Of a DNA stretch of 64,000 nt, positions 8,226 to 17,494 are shown in pieces. Position 1 is the first letter of the stretch, and every line of letters begins with the position of its first letter. Made by a program: the position numbers and the translations under genes. Under the pieces are notes generated by a model, which made no database searches, was not told the DNA's origin, and saw nothing but the letters and a program-made list of their open reading frames with translations. The stretch comes from Sinosporangium siamense (GTDB lineage: Bacteria > Actinomycetota > Actinomycetes > Streptosporangiales > Streptosporangiaceae). Location of the stretch: positions 107,438-171,437 of the forward strand of contig NZ_BOOW01000032.1 in the NCBI RefSeq assembly GCF_016863435.1, read 5' to 3'.

Positions 8226-8708
8226 GTGTACGGCAAAGCCGGCGATGAACTAATGCCGTCGGACATCCGCCGGCACCGGACCTTCGCGGAGAAGGTCGAG
8301 GAGCACTTCGGCTTTCTCCGCGCCGAGTTCGGATTCCTCGGCCCGGAGGAGGACGCCGGTGCGTTTCTCTTCGACCGGCCGGACTTCAGGGTGGAGCTGC
8401 TGCGCGACCCCCGCACAGATGACGTGTTCCTGCTTTTGTGGAGGATCGGCGCCAAACACGAACTGCCTGCGGAAGAAGGTCCGGTGAAGCGCCCTTGGGT
8501 CCGTGAGGATCTCGCGGACGCCGCCGCACGTTTCCTCCCCGGCACCCCCATCCGCTACAGCGTGACCGGTAGAACCCGGCATTGCCTGGACAGGTCCCTG
8601 ACCGGGCAGGCGGAGGTGCTGGTCCAGGTGCTCCAAGTGCTCGGGGTGAGAGCCCCTCAGACGGATGGAGACTCCCGGGCGAAGACCGAGAGAGGAAGGC
8701 CCGGGTAG
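8226..8708 (+). CDS. Hypothetical protein
   Basis: 160 residues from a GTG at 8226; an ATG at 8253 (MPSDIRRHRTF) is an equally possible start. I do not recognise a family. The first two thirds are acidic and look globular (FGFLRAEFGFLGPEEDAGAFLF, then VELLRDPRTDDVFLLLWRIG). The last roughly 30 residues are polar and overlap a minus-strand acetyltransferase remnant, so the C-terminus may be adventitious. No neighbour suggests a role. Confidence 0.45.
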   Translation: MYGKAGDELMPSDIRRHRTFAEKVEEHFGFLRAEFGFLGPEEDAGAFLFDRPDFRVELLRDPRTDDVFLLLWRIGAKHELPAEEGPVKRPWVREDLADAAARFLPGTPIRYSVTGRTRHCLDRSLTGQAEVLVQVLQVLGVRAPQTDGDSRAKTERGRPG

Positions 8709-8860
8709 ACGTCGGGGGCCAGGGGACCGGCTTCGCGCCAGCCGAGGGTGCGGTAGAGGTGGGCCGCGGGGGTTTGCGGGCTGGTGATGAGCCAGGCCGA
8801 GCCGCGCAACGTTCCAACGACGTCTTCGCCCGATCCGGCCCAGTTGGCCTCGGCTTGGGA
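8657..8860 (-). pseudogene. GNAT acetyltransferase C-terminal remnant
   Basis: The minus-strand frame ending at 8657 contains WLITSPQTPAAHLYRTLGWREAGPLAPDVYPGLPL, a typical end of a GNAT N-acetyltransferase (the A-x-x-LYRTLGW helix and final strand). The acetyl-CoA loop (Q/RxxGxG/A) and N-terminal half, about 100 residues, cannot be found upstream. The piece therefore looks like a decayed fragment; its left boundary is approximate. Confidence 0.55.
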
Positions 8861-8994
8861 GAGCGACGCGGCGTATGCCGGTGTTTCCCGGTCGAGGTGC
8901 GTGGAGCGTTCCATGGACGGTGTGCGTCGCACCCGTTTCACAATCCACTCCGTCACCCGACGACACATCCCCCGACAAATTGGAAATCCATCTG

Positions 8995-9008
8995 TTAGAG
9001 CGCTCCCA
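8995..9008 (+). promoter_or_regulatory. LacI/CebR-like operator candidate
   Basis: TTAGAGCGCTCCCA differs at two positions from the actinobacterial LacI-family operator TGGGAGCGCTCCCA. It lies just upstream of the AT-rich promoter segment of the first subtilisin-fold gene. Sugar-responsive control is only inferred. Confidence 0.35.
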
Positions 9009-9041
9009 TCACCATCTTAACTATTTTCAGCGGTCCATTAT

Positions 9042-9070
9042 TTGATAACCGAACGCGCCCAAACCATGAT
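9042..9070 (+). promoter_or_regulatory. Candidate promoter of the subtilisin-fold genes
   Basis: TTGATA (9042-9047), 17 bp, CATGAT (9065-9070), within an unusually AT-rich stretch about 70 bases upstream of the GTG start. A ribosome site AAGGAG lies at 9127-9132. Confidence 0.45.
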
Positions 9071-9137
9071 TCTCCGTATGGCATGTGGACGTTATTTCCC
9101 GGCGCCTCGTCGGCGCCGCCTGACCTAAGGAGATCGC

Positions 9138-12100
9138 GTGCCGTACAAGTCAAGGCGGTGGCGAACCCTCCTCGTGGGCACAGCCGCCGCCCTCACCTTC
9201 GCGCCTTTATGCCTGACCGCCCCGCCGGAAAGGGCTGAAGCCGCTTCGTCCCCGACCCCCGACAAGATCGATAAAGCTCTCCTCGCCGACCTCGGCAAAG
9301 GACGTAAAACCAGTTTCCTGGTAAGCCTGAAAGGCAGCGCCGACCTCGCCGCCGCCCGGAGCGCCACCACCAAGGCCGACAAGGCCACCCGCGTCTATCA
9401 GGCCAAAAGCACGCACGCCGCCACCGCGCAGGCGAGCCTGCGCTCCCTCCTCACCGCGAGGAAGGCGGACTTCACCCCGCTCTGGGCGGTCAACGCGGCC
9501 AAGGTGACCGGTGACGCCGCGCTCGCGGCCGAGATCGCCAAGCTGCCCGAAGTGGAACGCGTCGTTCCCGACCTGGTGATCGACGTGGCCCCGCCGCAAC
9601 CCGCCAAACCACAGGCGGAGGTCAACGGCGTCGGCTGGAACCTCGACCGGATCGGCGCCCCCAAGGTCTGGAGCGAGTCCGGCACCCGCGGCGAGGGCAT
9701 CGTCGTGGGCAACGTCGGCAGCGGTGTGCAGTTCAGCCATCCCGCGCTCGCCGCGCAATATCGCGGCAGCAAAGCCGACGGCACCGTCGATAACAACTAC
9801 AACTGGTATGACGCCACAGGCGCGTGTGCCGCCACGAACCCGTGCGACACCCAGGACTACGGCACCATGAGCACCGGCGCCGCCGTCGGCGGCGTCGCGG
9901 CCGACGAGATCGGCGTCGCGCCCAGCGCGAAGTGGATCGCCGCCCGGGGCTGTACGACCAGGTGCATGGCCAGCACGCTGCTCCTGGCCGGCCAGTGGAT
10001 GCTCGCCCCGACAGACCTTTCCGGTCGAAACCCCCGCCCCGACCTCGCCCCCGACATCATCGTCAACACGTGGGGATTCCCCAGGAGCTTCATCGATCCC
10101 GGCTTCAACGGCTATCACCGCTGGTACAAGGAGATCGTCGACGCCTGGGTGGCGGCGGGCATCTTCCCCGCCCTCGACAACGGGCTTCTCTGGCTCTCCG
10201 GCCGCTGCAACGATGCATATTCCCCCGGGCAATACGTTAACGGCTACAGCGCGGGCGTCTTCGACGTCAACAACGCGATCGCCGGCTTCTCCGGCCGCGG
10301 CCCCGGTGAGAACGGCGAGGTCAAGCCCAACATCGCCGCGCCCGGCGTCGACATCCGCGTCGCCACGCGCCGCGGCGGCTACCGGCAGTGGAGTGCGAGC
10401 TGGCTCGGCGCCGCCCACGTCGCCGGCAGTGTGGCGCTCCTGTGGTCGGCCGTCCCCAGCCTCTACCGGGACATCCCCGCCACCCGCGCGCTTCTCGACC
10501 GCACCGCCCTCGACGTCGACGACACCACGTGCGGCGGCACCGCCACCAAGAACAACGTCTGGGGTGAGGGCCGCCTCGACACCCACGCCCTCGTGCGCGC
10601 CGCCCCCGCCGAGCAGATCGGCGGCCTGCGCGGCACGGTCACAGAACCCGGCGGCTCGCCGATCGCCCAGGCGACCGTCACCGTCGCCGCCCCGGGCAGC
10701 CGCACCGTCGTCACCGCGGCGGACGGCACCTTCGAGATCCCCCGCCTGACCACCGGCTCCCGCCGCGTCACCGTCAAGAAGCTGGGGTACGGCGAAGCCA
10801 CCGTCACGGCCGAGGTCACAGCCGGCCAGACCGCCGTGAGCCCCATCGAACTGACCGCCGTGACGACACGCGCGGTGTCGGGCCGGGTCACCGTCGACGG
10901 CACCCCCGTGAAGGACACGACGGTATCGGTAGCCGGCCTCACGGCGAGCACCGCCACCGACGCCGAGGGACGATACCGGCTGCCGATGGCCGACGGCACG
11001 TTCGAGCTGAAGGTCACCCCGCCCCGCACCGGCTGCGCGGGCAAGACCACCGTGCCGATCACGGTGAGCGCCGACCTCGTCAAGGACATCGCTCTGCCAC
11101 GCCGCATGGACGACTTCGGCTATGCCTGCGTCACCGGGGCCGAGCCGTACATCGAGGGCACCGAGCGGTATGACTTCCCGCTCAGCAGCTTCCCGGAGGC
11201 GGCCAGGCCGCCGTTCCCCTTCCCCTTCTACGACCGCACCTTCACCAGGATCTGGCCCAGCCAGCACGGCTTCATAGGCCTCGACAGCCCAAGCGGAGGA
11301 TTCATCGGGCCGCCGCCGAACTCCGATTCCATCGGCTATGGGATCTATCCGTTCGGGACCAACCTCTTTCACGACGCCCAATCGGGCGTGTACACCCGCA
11401 CCATCGGCACCGCCCCCAACCGCGCGTTCGTCATCGAATGGCGCAACGTGGCGATCTACGAGGACCAGAGCAAACGCGTCTCCGTGTCCACCGTGCTCGG
11501 TGAGGACGGGTCGATCAGCTTCCGCTACCGGGGTGTCTCCGACGCTCTCACCGCCGGGGGCAACGCCTCCATCGGCCTGGAGGGCGCCGCCGACAACGCC
11601 ATGGGCTTCTCCTACTCCTACAGGACCCCCGTGCTCACCGAGGGGCACAGTGTGACCTTCACCAACCTCAGGCACGGGCAGGTCAGCGGCAGGGTCACCG
11701 ACGCCAACGACGGCAAGCCCCTCGCCGGGGCGGCCGTGAAGATCGGCGATGTGGCGACGACGGTCACGTCGGCCGACGGCGCCTTCAGCGGGTTCGTGCC
11801 GCCAGGCGACTATCCCGTCACCGTGTCCAAGGAGCACTACGGCACGTTCACCCGTCAGGTCACCGCCGCGATCGGCGCCCGGGCGACCGCCGACTTCCCG
11901 CTGGTCACCGGCAAGGTGAGCGCCTCCGTCGACCAGATCGACCTGGTCATGCCGGCGGACACCACCAAGACCGGCACGATCACACTCACCAACCTGGGCG
12001 GCGCCACCGCCTACACCGTACGGACCGACCCCGTGCAGGGGTGGCTCAGCGTGACCCCGTCCAGTGGCGAGCTCGCCCCCGGCCAGTCCGTCACGGTCAC

Positions 12101-12707
12101 GGTCACCGGCGGCAGCGCGGGTGTGCGACCGGGATCCTTCCGTACCGGAACGGTGACCGTGCGGTCCGTAAGCGGCGCGCGGCCCCAGATCGACGTCCCG
12201 ATCACCGTCGCCGTGCCCCGGCACCAGGTCGCCGTCGACGTGGGCGGCACCGCCGACGTCACGGACGGCTCCGGTGAGCGCTGGAGCGCCGACCGGGCCT
12301 ACACCCCGGGAGGCTGGGGCTATATGGGCACGAGGACCCGCACCCACACCGCGACCAGGGCGATCGGCGGCACCTCCGAGCAGACATTGTTCAAGACGGC
12401 ACGTGAGTCGATGCTGGAATATCGCTTCGACCAGGTCCCGAACGGCGTCTACACCGTCGAACTCGGCTTCGCCGAGACCCGGAACACGCGTCCCGGGCAG
12501 CGCGTCTTCGACGTCATGGCCGAGGGTCAACTGGCCGTTCCGCTGCTCGACCTGGCCGGGGACGTCGGCGCCTACACCGCGACCACCCGCGTCTACACGG
12601 TCAAGGTGACCGACGGCCAGCTCAACCTCCGCTTCGTAGGGCAACGCGGAAACACGCTCGTCAACGCCATCCGCATCTCAGAGCGCCCCGACAAGACCAT
12701 TCCGTAG
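9138..12707 (+). CDS. Secreted subtilisin-fold pseudoprotease with malectin domain (copy 1)
   Basis: 1189 residues, GTG start after AAGGAG. Residues 1-36 are a signal peptide (RR, hydrophobic core, AEA). About 40-150 resemble an inhibitor-I9-like prodomain and 165-470 a bacillopeptidase-F-like S8 fold. The triad is gone: the Asp of IDTG is Gly194 (VGSG), the His of HGTH is Tyr241 (YGTM) and the Ser of GTSMAAPH is Trp422 (ASWLGAAH). Then come carboxypeptidase-regulatory-like beta domains (about 490-660, 850-920), a PSGELAPGQSV-containing Ig/BACON-like domain and a C-terminal malectin-like carbohydrate-binding domain (from VAVDVGGTADV). It probably acts outside the cell as a binding protein rather than a protease. 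It is paralogous to the next gene. Confidence 0.85.
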   Translation: MPYKSRRWRTLLVGTAAALTFAPLCLTAPPERAEAASSPTPDKIDKALLADLGKGRKTSFLVSLKGSADLAAARSATTKADKATRVYQAKSTHAATAQASLRSLLTARKADFTPLWAVNAAKVTGDAALAAEIAKLPEVERVVPDLVIDVAPPQPAKPQAEVNGVGWNLDRIGAPKVWSESGTRGEGIVVGNVGSGVQFSHPALAAQYRGSKADGTVDNNYNWYDATGACAATNPCDTQDYGTMSTGAAVGGVAADEIGVAPSAKWIAARGCTTRCMASTLLLAGQWMLAPTDLSGRNPRPDLAPDIIVNTWGFPRSFIDPGFNGYHRWYKEIVDAWVAAGIFPALDNGLLWLSGRCNDAYSPGQYVNGYSAGVFDVNNAIAGFSGRGPGENGEVKPNIAAPGVDIRVATRRGGYRQWSASWLGAAHVAGSVALLWSAVPSLYRDIPATRALLDRTALDVDDTTCGGTATKNNVWGEGRLDTHALVRAAPAEQIGGLRGTVTEPGGSPIAQATVTVAAPGSRTVVTAADGTFEIPRLTTGSRRVTVKKLGYGEATVTAEVTAGQTAVSPIELTAVTTRAVSGRVTVDGTPVKDTTVSVAGLTASTATDAEGRYRLPMADGTFELKVTPPRTGCAGKTTVPITVSADLVKDIALPRRMDDFGYACVTGAEPYIEGTERYDFPLSSFPEAARPPFPFPFYDRTFTRIWPSQHGFIGLDSPSGGFIGPPPNSDSIGYGIYPFGTNLFHDAQSGVYTRTIGTAPNRAFVIEWRNVAIYEDQSKRVSVSTVLGEDGSISFRYRGVSDALTAGGNASIGLEGAADNAMGFSYSYRTPVLTEGHSVTFTNLRHGQVSGRVTDANDGKPLAGAAVKIGDVATTVTSADGAFSGFVPPGDYPVTVSKEHYGTFTRQVTAAIGARATADFPLVTGKVSASVDQIDLVMPADTTKTGTITLTNLGGATAYTVRTDPVQGWLSVTPSSGELAPGQSVTVTVTGGSAGVRPGSFRTGTVTVRSVSGARPQIDVPITVAVPRHQVAVDVGGTADVTDGSGERWSADRAYTPGGWGYMGTRTRTHTATRAIGGTSEQTLFKTARESMLEYRFDQVPNGVYTVELGFAETRNTRPGQRVFDVMAEGQLAVPLLDLAGDVGAYTATTRVYTVKVTDGQLNLRFVGQRGNTLVNAIRISERPDKTIP

Positions 12708-12712
12708 ACAAA

Positions 12713-12754
12713 CCGGGGCCCCCGATCCCGCGCATGCCGCGGGACGGGGCCCGG
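12713..12754 (+). terminator. GC-rich imperfect hairpin between the paralogues
   Basis: CCGGGGCCCC...CGCG pairs with CGCGGGACGGGGCCCGG around a short loop with two bulges, directly after the first gene stop. It could terminate or attenuate transcription before the second copy. Confidence 0.5.
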
Positions 12755-12793
12755 ATTTCCCGGTGGACATCTCCCCGGTTTGAAGGAGACCGC

Positions 12794-15700
12794 ATGTCTC
12801 GTTCGTCCAGGCGTTGGCGGAGGGCTCTGCTCGGCGCCGCCACAGCCCTCGCGTTCCTGCTGCCCCAGAGTGTGGCCCAGGCCGCACCGACCCCCGACAA
12901 GGTGGACAAGGCGCTTCTCGCGGAGTTCGCCAAGAAGCCCGCCACTTCCTTCATCGTGCACCTGAAGGAGGGCGCCGACCTCAAGACCGCCGCCACGGCC
13001 ACGACCAAGGCCGACAAGGGCGCCCGTGTCCTGAAGACCAAGTCCGCTCATGCCGCCAAGAGTCAGGCCGATCTCCGTAGCCTGCTCACCTCACGCAAGG
13101 CGGATTTCACTCCCTACTGGATCGCCAACGCGGTCAAGGTGACCGGCGACGCCGGTCTCGCCGCCGAGATCGCCGAACTGCCGCAGGTCGAGCGGGTCAG
13201 GCCGGACACGGTCTACACCCTGCCCCCCATAACCTTCACTCCGGAGGCGAAGACACAGCCGACGCCCAACGCGATCGACTGGAACCTCGATCGCATAGGC
13301 GCCCGAAGGGTGTGGAGCGAGTTCGGCACCCGCGGTGAGGGCATCGTCGTGGGCTCGATCGACGCCGGTGTGAAGGGGAGCCACTACGGCCTCACCAATC
13401 AATACCGCGGGGAAGGGTGGTCTCAGACGGCGAATCCTCACGACTACAACTGGTTCGCCCCTCTGGACGACTGCCATACGCCGTGCGACTACAACAGCTA
13501 CGGCACCTTCAGCATGGGCATCATGGTCGGCCAGGACAGGTGGCGCGAAGTCGGCGTCGCCCCCGGTGCCAAGTGGATCGCGGCCAAGGCGTGCGGCCCC
13601 TACGGCTGCCCGCTGTCCTCGCTGCTCGCCGCCGGGCAGTGGATGCTCGCCCCCACCGACTACAACGGGCAGAACCCCCGCCCCGATCTCGCTCCCGACA
13701 TCGTCAACAACTCGTGGTCCTGGCGTGACATCGACCCGTACTTCGCCCCGGTGGTCGACGCCTGGGTCGCGGCCGGCATCTTCCCCGTCTTCGCCGGGGG
13801 CAGCAAGGGGCCGGCGTGCAACACCGGCGCATCCCCCGGTCTCGGCCCCAACGCCTACGTCGTGGGCGCGTTCGACGAGGCCGGCGCGATCGCTCCCGTT
13901 TCCGGGCGGGGTCCCGGCGCGAACGGTGAGACCAAGCCGGACATCGCCGCCCCAGGGGTGAACATCTACTCGGCGATCGACAACCTCGAGGTGGACTACG
14001 CCAGGGCCTCCGGCACCTGGACGGCGGCGCCCCACGTCTCGGGCGCCGTGGCGCTCCTGTGGTCGGCCTCCCCGGCCCTGCGGGGCGACGTCGCCGCCAC
14101 CCGCGCCCTCCTCGACCGCACGGCGGCCGACGTCGACGACGTGAGCTGCGGCGGCACCGCGGCCGAGAACAACGTCTGGGGCGAAGGCCGCCTCGACGCC
14201 TACGAGGCCGTCCGCAACGCCCCCGCCGTCCCCACCGGCGGGCTCAAGGGCACCGTCACCTCCGGCGGCACCCCCGTCGCCGGCGCGAGCGTCACCCTCA
14301 CCGGCCCCCTCGCCAGGAAGGTCTACACCGGGCGGGACGGTGCCTACACCGTGCCGCGCCTGGCGACCGGCACCTACCAGGTCACCATGCGCAAACTCGG
14401 GTACGGCGACGCCACCGCCGAGGCCGCCGTGGAAGCCGGCCAGACCGCGGTGCGGGACGTGGCGATGACGGCGCAAGCCGTACACTCCCTCTCCGGCACC
14501 GTCACCGCCGGCGGCGAGCCCGCGGCCGGAGTGGAGGTGGCGGTCGGCCACTTCGAGAACGTGATCACCGACGCGACGGGACGCTACCGGCTGACCGTGC
14601 CGGGCGGCGACTACAAGCTGACGGCGAAGCCGCAGCCCGGCCGCTGCGTGGGGCCGGCCGACCTGCCGGTCACCGTGAACGCGGACGTGACCAAGGACAT
14701 CGTGCTGCCCAACCGCACGGACGACTTCGGCCACACTTGCGTGGTCAGGAAGGGCGGCTTCGCCTCGGGCACCGAACGGCACACGTTCCCGGGACTGTCG
14801 TCGTCGCTTCCGATCGGCCTGCCGTTCGACTTCCCGTTCTACGGAAAGGTCTACCGCAGCGGATGGATCACCTCCAGGGGTGGCCTGAGTTTCCTGAGCG
14901 ACGCCGTGCCGCAGTTTCTTCCCGTCCTGCCCGCGCCGGAGCAGCCCAACGCGGGGATCTATCCGTCCTGGGGCATGCAGAGGATGGACCCCAACACCGG
15001 GGCCTACACCGCGACGATCGGCACGGCGCCCCACCGCGCCTTCATCATCGAATGGCGTGACGCGCACATGCCCGCCGTGCCAGGGCAGGAGACGTTCTTC
15101 TCCTTCTCCATCGCACTGCACGAGAACGGCTCCATCACCTTCGGTTACAAGGGCGACGTGCAGTTCAGCGGCACCACGGCCCTGGAGAACGGTGACGGCA
15201 CCGACGCCTTCGTCTTCGCCCAAGACCGGCCCGACTCGATAGCCGGCGGTCAGAGCATCACCTTCACCCCGAGCCGGCACGGACTGCTGACCGGCAAGGT
15301 CACCGACGCCGCCGACGGCAAACCCCTCGCCGGGGCCACCGTGAAGGCCGGCACCGCCGGGACCTTCACCACCGGCGCCGACGGCACCTTCGTCGGCCAG
15401 GTGCCGCCGGGCGACCACCAGGTGACGATCGAGAAGCAGGACTACGGCACGGTCACCCAGAACGTCACCGTCACTACCGGCGCCTGGACCCGCGCCGACG
15501 CCACCCTGGTCACCGGCAGTGTGAGCACATCCGTCAGTGAGATCGAGTTCGTGACCCCCGCCGGCTCCGCCAAGAGCCGCAAGGTCACCCTCCGCAACCT
15601 CGGTACGGCGGCAGCCACCTTCGCGCTGAAGACCGACCTGGACGCGACCTGGCTGAAGGTGACCCCCGACACCGGCGAACTCGCCCCCGGCGCGGCGGCC

Positions 15701-16315
15701 ACCGTGACCGTCACCGGGGACAGCGCGGGAGTGCCGGAAGGCGAGTTCCGCACCGGGAAACTGCGACTCTGGCTGAACGGCGGCCAGACACCCCGCACGG
15801 AGATCCCGGTGACCCTGGCGGTGCCCAAGCACCGGATCGCCGTCGACGTCGGCGGCACCCGCGAGGTCGTCGACTCCCTCGGCGAACGGTGGAGCCCCGA
15901 CCGGGCCTACACCGCCGGCGGCCACGGCTACATCGGCCCCCGGAGCCGGGTACGGAGCACCACCAGGACCGTCAAGGACACCGACGAGCAGGCCCTGTTC
16001 AAGCGGGCACGCGAGTCGATGCTCGAATACCGCTTCGACAACGTGCCGAACGGTGTCTACACCGTCGAACTCGGCTTCGCCGACCTCCGCAACACCCGGC
16101 CGGGACGCCGCGTCTTCGACGTCCTCGCCGAGGGCGCTCTCGCCGTTCCGCTCCTCGACCTGGCCCACGAGGTCGGCACCTACACCGCCACCACCCGCGG
16201 CTACACGGTGCGGGTGACCGACGGCCAGCTCAACCTGCGCTTCCCCGCCCGCGTCGGCGCCCCCATCGTCAACAGCATCCGGGTCACCGAACGCCCCGAC
16301 AAGACCACTCCCTAA
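12794..16315 (+). CDS. Secreted subtilisin-fold pseudoprotease with malectin domain (copy 2)
   Basis: 1173 residues from the ATG at 12794, which follows AAGGAG (12783-12788). The architecture is the same as copy 1: signal peptide ending AQA, prodomain, S8 fold, carboxypeptidase-regulatory-like repeats, Ig-like domain, malectin-like domain. The Asp is kept (SIDAG, Asp190), but the catalytic His is Tyr236 (YGTFSMG), the oxyanion-hole Asn region reads AGGSKGP (Asn to Ser337) and the Ser is Trp409 (GTWTAAPHVSG). The scaffold around each lost residue is well conserved, so the loss looks selected rather than decayed. Closely similar to copy 1 along the whole length: a tandem duplication. Confidence 0.87.
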   Translation: MSRSSRRWRRALLGAATALAFLLPQSVAQAAPTPDKVDKALLAEFAKKPATSFIVHLKEGADLKTAATATTKADKGARVLKTKSAHAAKSQADLRSLLTSRKADFTPYWIANAVKVTGDAGLAAEIAELPQVERVRPDTVYTLPPITFTPEAKTQPTPNAIDWNLDRIGARRVWSEFGTRGEGIVVGSIDAGVKGSHYGLTNQYRGEGWSQTANPHDYNWFAPLDDCHTPCDYNSYGTFSMGIMVGQDRWREVGVAPGAKWIAAKACGPYGCPLSSLLAAGQWMLAPTDYNGQNPRPDLAPDIVNNSWSWRDIDPYFAPVVDAWVAAGIFPVFAGGSKGPACNTGASPGLGPNAYVVGAFDEAGAIAPVSGRGPGANGETKPDIAAPGVNIYSAIDNLEVDYARASGTWTAAPHVSGAVALLWSASPALRGDVAATRALLDRTAADVDDVSCGGTAAENNVWGEGRLDAYEAVRNAPAVPTGGLKGTVTSGGTPVAGASVTLTGPLARKVYTGRDGAYTVPRLATGTYQVTMRKLGYGDATAEAAVEAGQTAVRDVAMTAQAVHSLSGTVTAGGEPAAGVEVAVGHFENVITDATGRYRLTVPGGDYKLTAKPQPGRCVGPADLPVTVNADVTKDIVLPNRTDDFGHTCVVRKGGFASGTERHTFPGLSSSLPIGLPFDFPFYGKVYRSGWITSRGGLSFLSDAVPQFLPVLPAPEQPNAGIYPSWGMQRMDPNTGAYTATIGTAPHRAFIIEWRDAHMPAVPGQETFFSFSIALHENGSITFGYKGDVQFSGTTALENGDGTDAFVFAQDRPDSIAGGQSITFTPSRHGLLTGKVTDAADGKPLAGATVKAGTAGTFTTGADGTFVGQVPPGDHQVTIEKQDYGTVTQNVTVTTGAWTRADATLVTGSVSTSVSEIEFVTPAGSAKSRKVTLRNLGTAAATFALKTDLDATWLKVTPDTGELAPGAAATVTVTGDSAGVPEGEFRTGKLRLWLNGGQTPRTEIPVTLAVPKHRIAVDVGGTREVVDSLGERWSPDRAYTAGGHGYIGPRSRVRSTTRTVKDTDEQALFKRARESMLEYRFDNVPNGVYTVELGFADLRNTRPGRRVFDVLAEGALAVPLLDLAHEVGTYTATTRGYTVRVTDGQLNLRFPARVGAPIVNSIRVTERPDKTTP

Positions 16316-16324
16316 CCGCTCACC

Positions 16325-16354
16325 GGCCCGCGCACCGCCCCCGGTGCGCGGGCC
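16325..16354 (+). terminator. Strong hairpin terminator
   Basis: A perfect 13-bp stem, GGCCCGCGCACCG (16325-16337) with CGGTGCGCGGGCC (16342-16354), with a 4-base loop, 10 bases after the stop of the second pseudoprotease gene. Confidence 0.75.
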
Positions 16355-16420
16355 CTTCCGGCTTCGCCGTACCGCGATATTGAGGTGCCGAGATCTGCCC
16401 CCTTCGTCATCCTTGGGGGC

Positions 16421-17494
16421 ATGCAGGCGAACATGACGGTCACCCCGGCGCGGCTTCCCGAGTTGCTCCTGCACGTGGCCGTGGTGCGGCCCGTCTTTCT
16501 GTGGGGGGCGCCCGGCATCGGCAAGAGTTCGCTCGTGCGGGACTTCGCCGGCTCGCTGGGACTTGAGTGTGTCACCCTCCTCGGCACCCAACTCGCCCCC
16601 GAGGACCTCATCGGGGTGCCGGAGCTCCGCGACGGCCGCAGCAGATTCGCCCCGCCGGAGTCCATCGCCCGCGACGAGCCGTATTGTCTGTTCCTCGACG
16701 AGCTCAACGCCTCGTCGCCCGAGGTGCAGAAGGCGTTCTACTCGCTGATTCTGGACCGCAGGATCGGCACCTACGAACTCCCCGAGGGCTCGGTCGTGAT
16801 CGGGGCCGGTAACCGTGCCACCGACAACGCGCTCGCCCGGCCGATGGCCTCGGCGCTCATCAACCGCCTTGTTCATGTGCACATGCGGGCAAGCGTCGAC
16901 GACTGGCTGAAATGGGCGGTCGATCATGGCATCCACCCGTGGATCGTCGATTACCTCGTACAGCGGCCCGACCACCTGTGGAGCGCGCCGCCCAAGACCG
17001 AGGAGGCGTTCTCCTCGCCGCGTGCCTGGCACATGCTGTCCGACGTCATCACCTCGTACGGCGAGGGCATCGACGACGAGACCCTCGCCATACTGGCGTT
17101 CGGCACGCTCACCGCCACCCACGCGTCGGCTTTCCGGGCCTACGTCAAGACCGTGCGCCACGCGTACGACCTCGACGCGGTCATCAAGGGCGACGCGCCC
17201 TGGCCGCGCCGGCCTGAGGAGCGCGACCTGCTCTACTTCCTGTCGGAGACCTTCCGGGCGCGGCTCGTGAAGGAGCTTCCCGCCGACAAGCGCGGCGGCG
17301 GGAGACACGGGCGGGATCTGGCCTTCCGCGCGAAGGCGCTGCTGGTGGAGCTGGCCGAGATCTCCCTGGAGTGCGCGCAGCTCGTCATCGCAGAGGACGA
17401 GCACGGGGCGCCCGTGCTGCCGACGTGGTTCCTCGTCGAGGTCGGCCGCGACCTGCCGCGCCTGGCGGCGGCACGCGCCGGCCACAGGTCGTGA
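16421..17494 (+). CDS. MoxR-type AAA+ ATPase
   Basis: 357 residues from the ATG at 16421 (GGGGG upstream; ATG at 16433 is an alternative). Walker A is GAPGIGKSS (29-37), Walker B CLFLDELN (89-96), and sensor 1 is GAGNRATDN, with a later Arg-rich lid. It overlaps the next gene as GTGA (17491-17494). MoxR ATPases with a VWA partner act as chaperones that insert metal or remodel target complexes, so this gene and the next should work as a pair; the client is unknown. Confidence 0.87.
   Translation: MQANMTVTPARLPELLLHVAVVRPVFLWGAPGIGKSSLVRDFAGSLGLECVTLLGTQLAPEDLIGVPELRDGRSRFAPPESIARDEPYCLFLDELNASSPEVQKAFYSLILDRRIGTYELPEGSVVIGAGNRATDNALARPMASALINRLVHVHMRASVDDWLKWAVDHGIHPWIVDYLVQRPDHLWSAPPKTEEAFSSPRAWHMLSDVITSYGEGIDDETLAILAFGTLTATHASAFRAYVKTVRHAYDLDAVIKGDAPWPRRPEERDLLYFLSETFRARLVKELPADKRGGGRHGRDLAFRAKALLVELAEISLECAQLVIAEDEHGAPVLPTWFLVEVGRDLPRLAAARAGHRS

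Noticed and set aside
9207..12644. Long minus-strand frame opposite the first pseudoprotease
   Set aside because: Gly/Ala/Arg/Asp-rich translation without domains, typical of antisense frames in high-GC genes; the plus strand carries the clear S8 and malectin-like domains.
13091..17485. 1464-residue minus-strand frame
   Set aside because: Antisense shadow covering two genes with well-defined domains on the plus strand; no ribosome site or recognisable fold.
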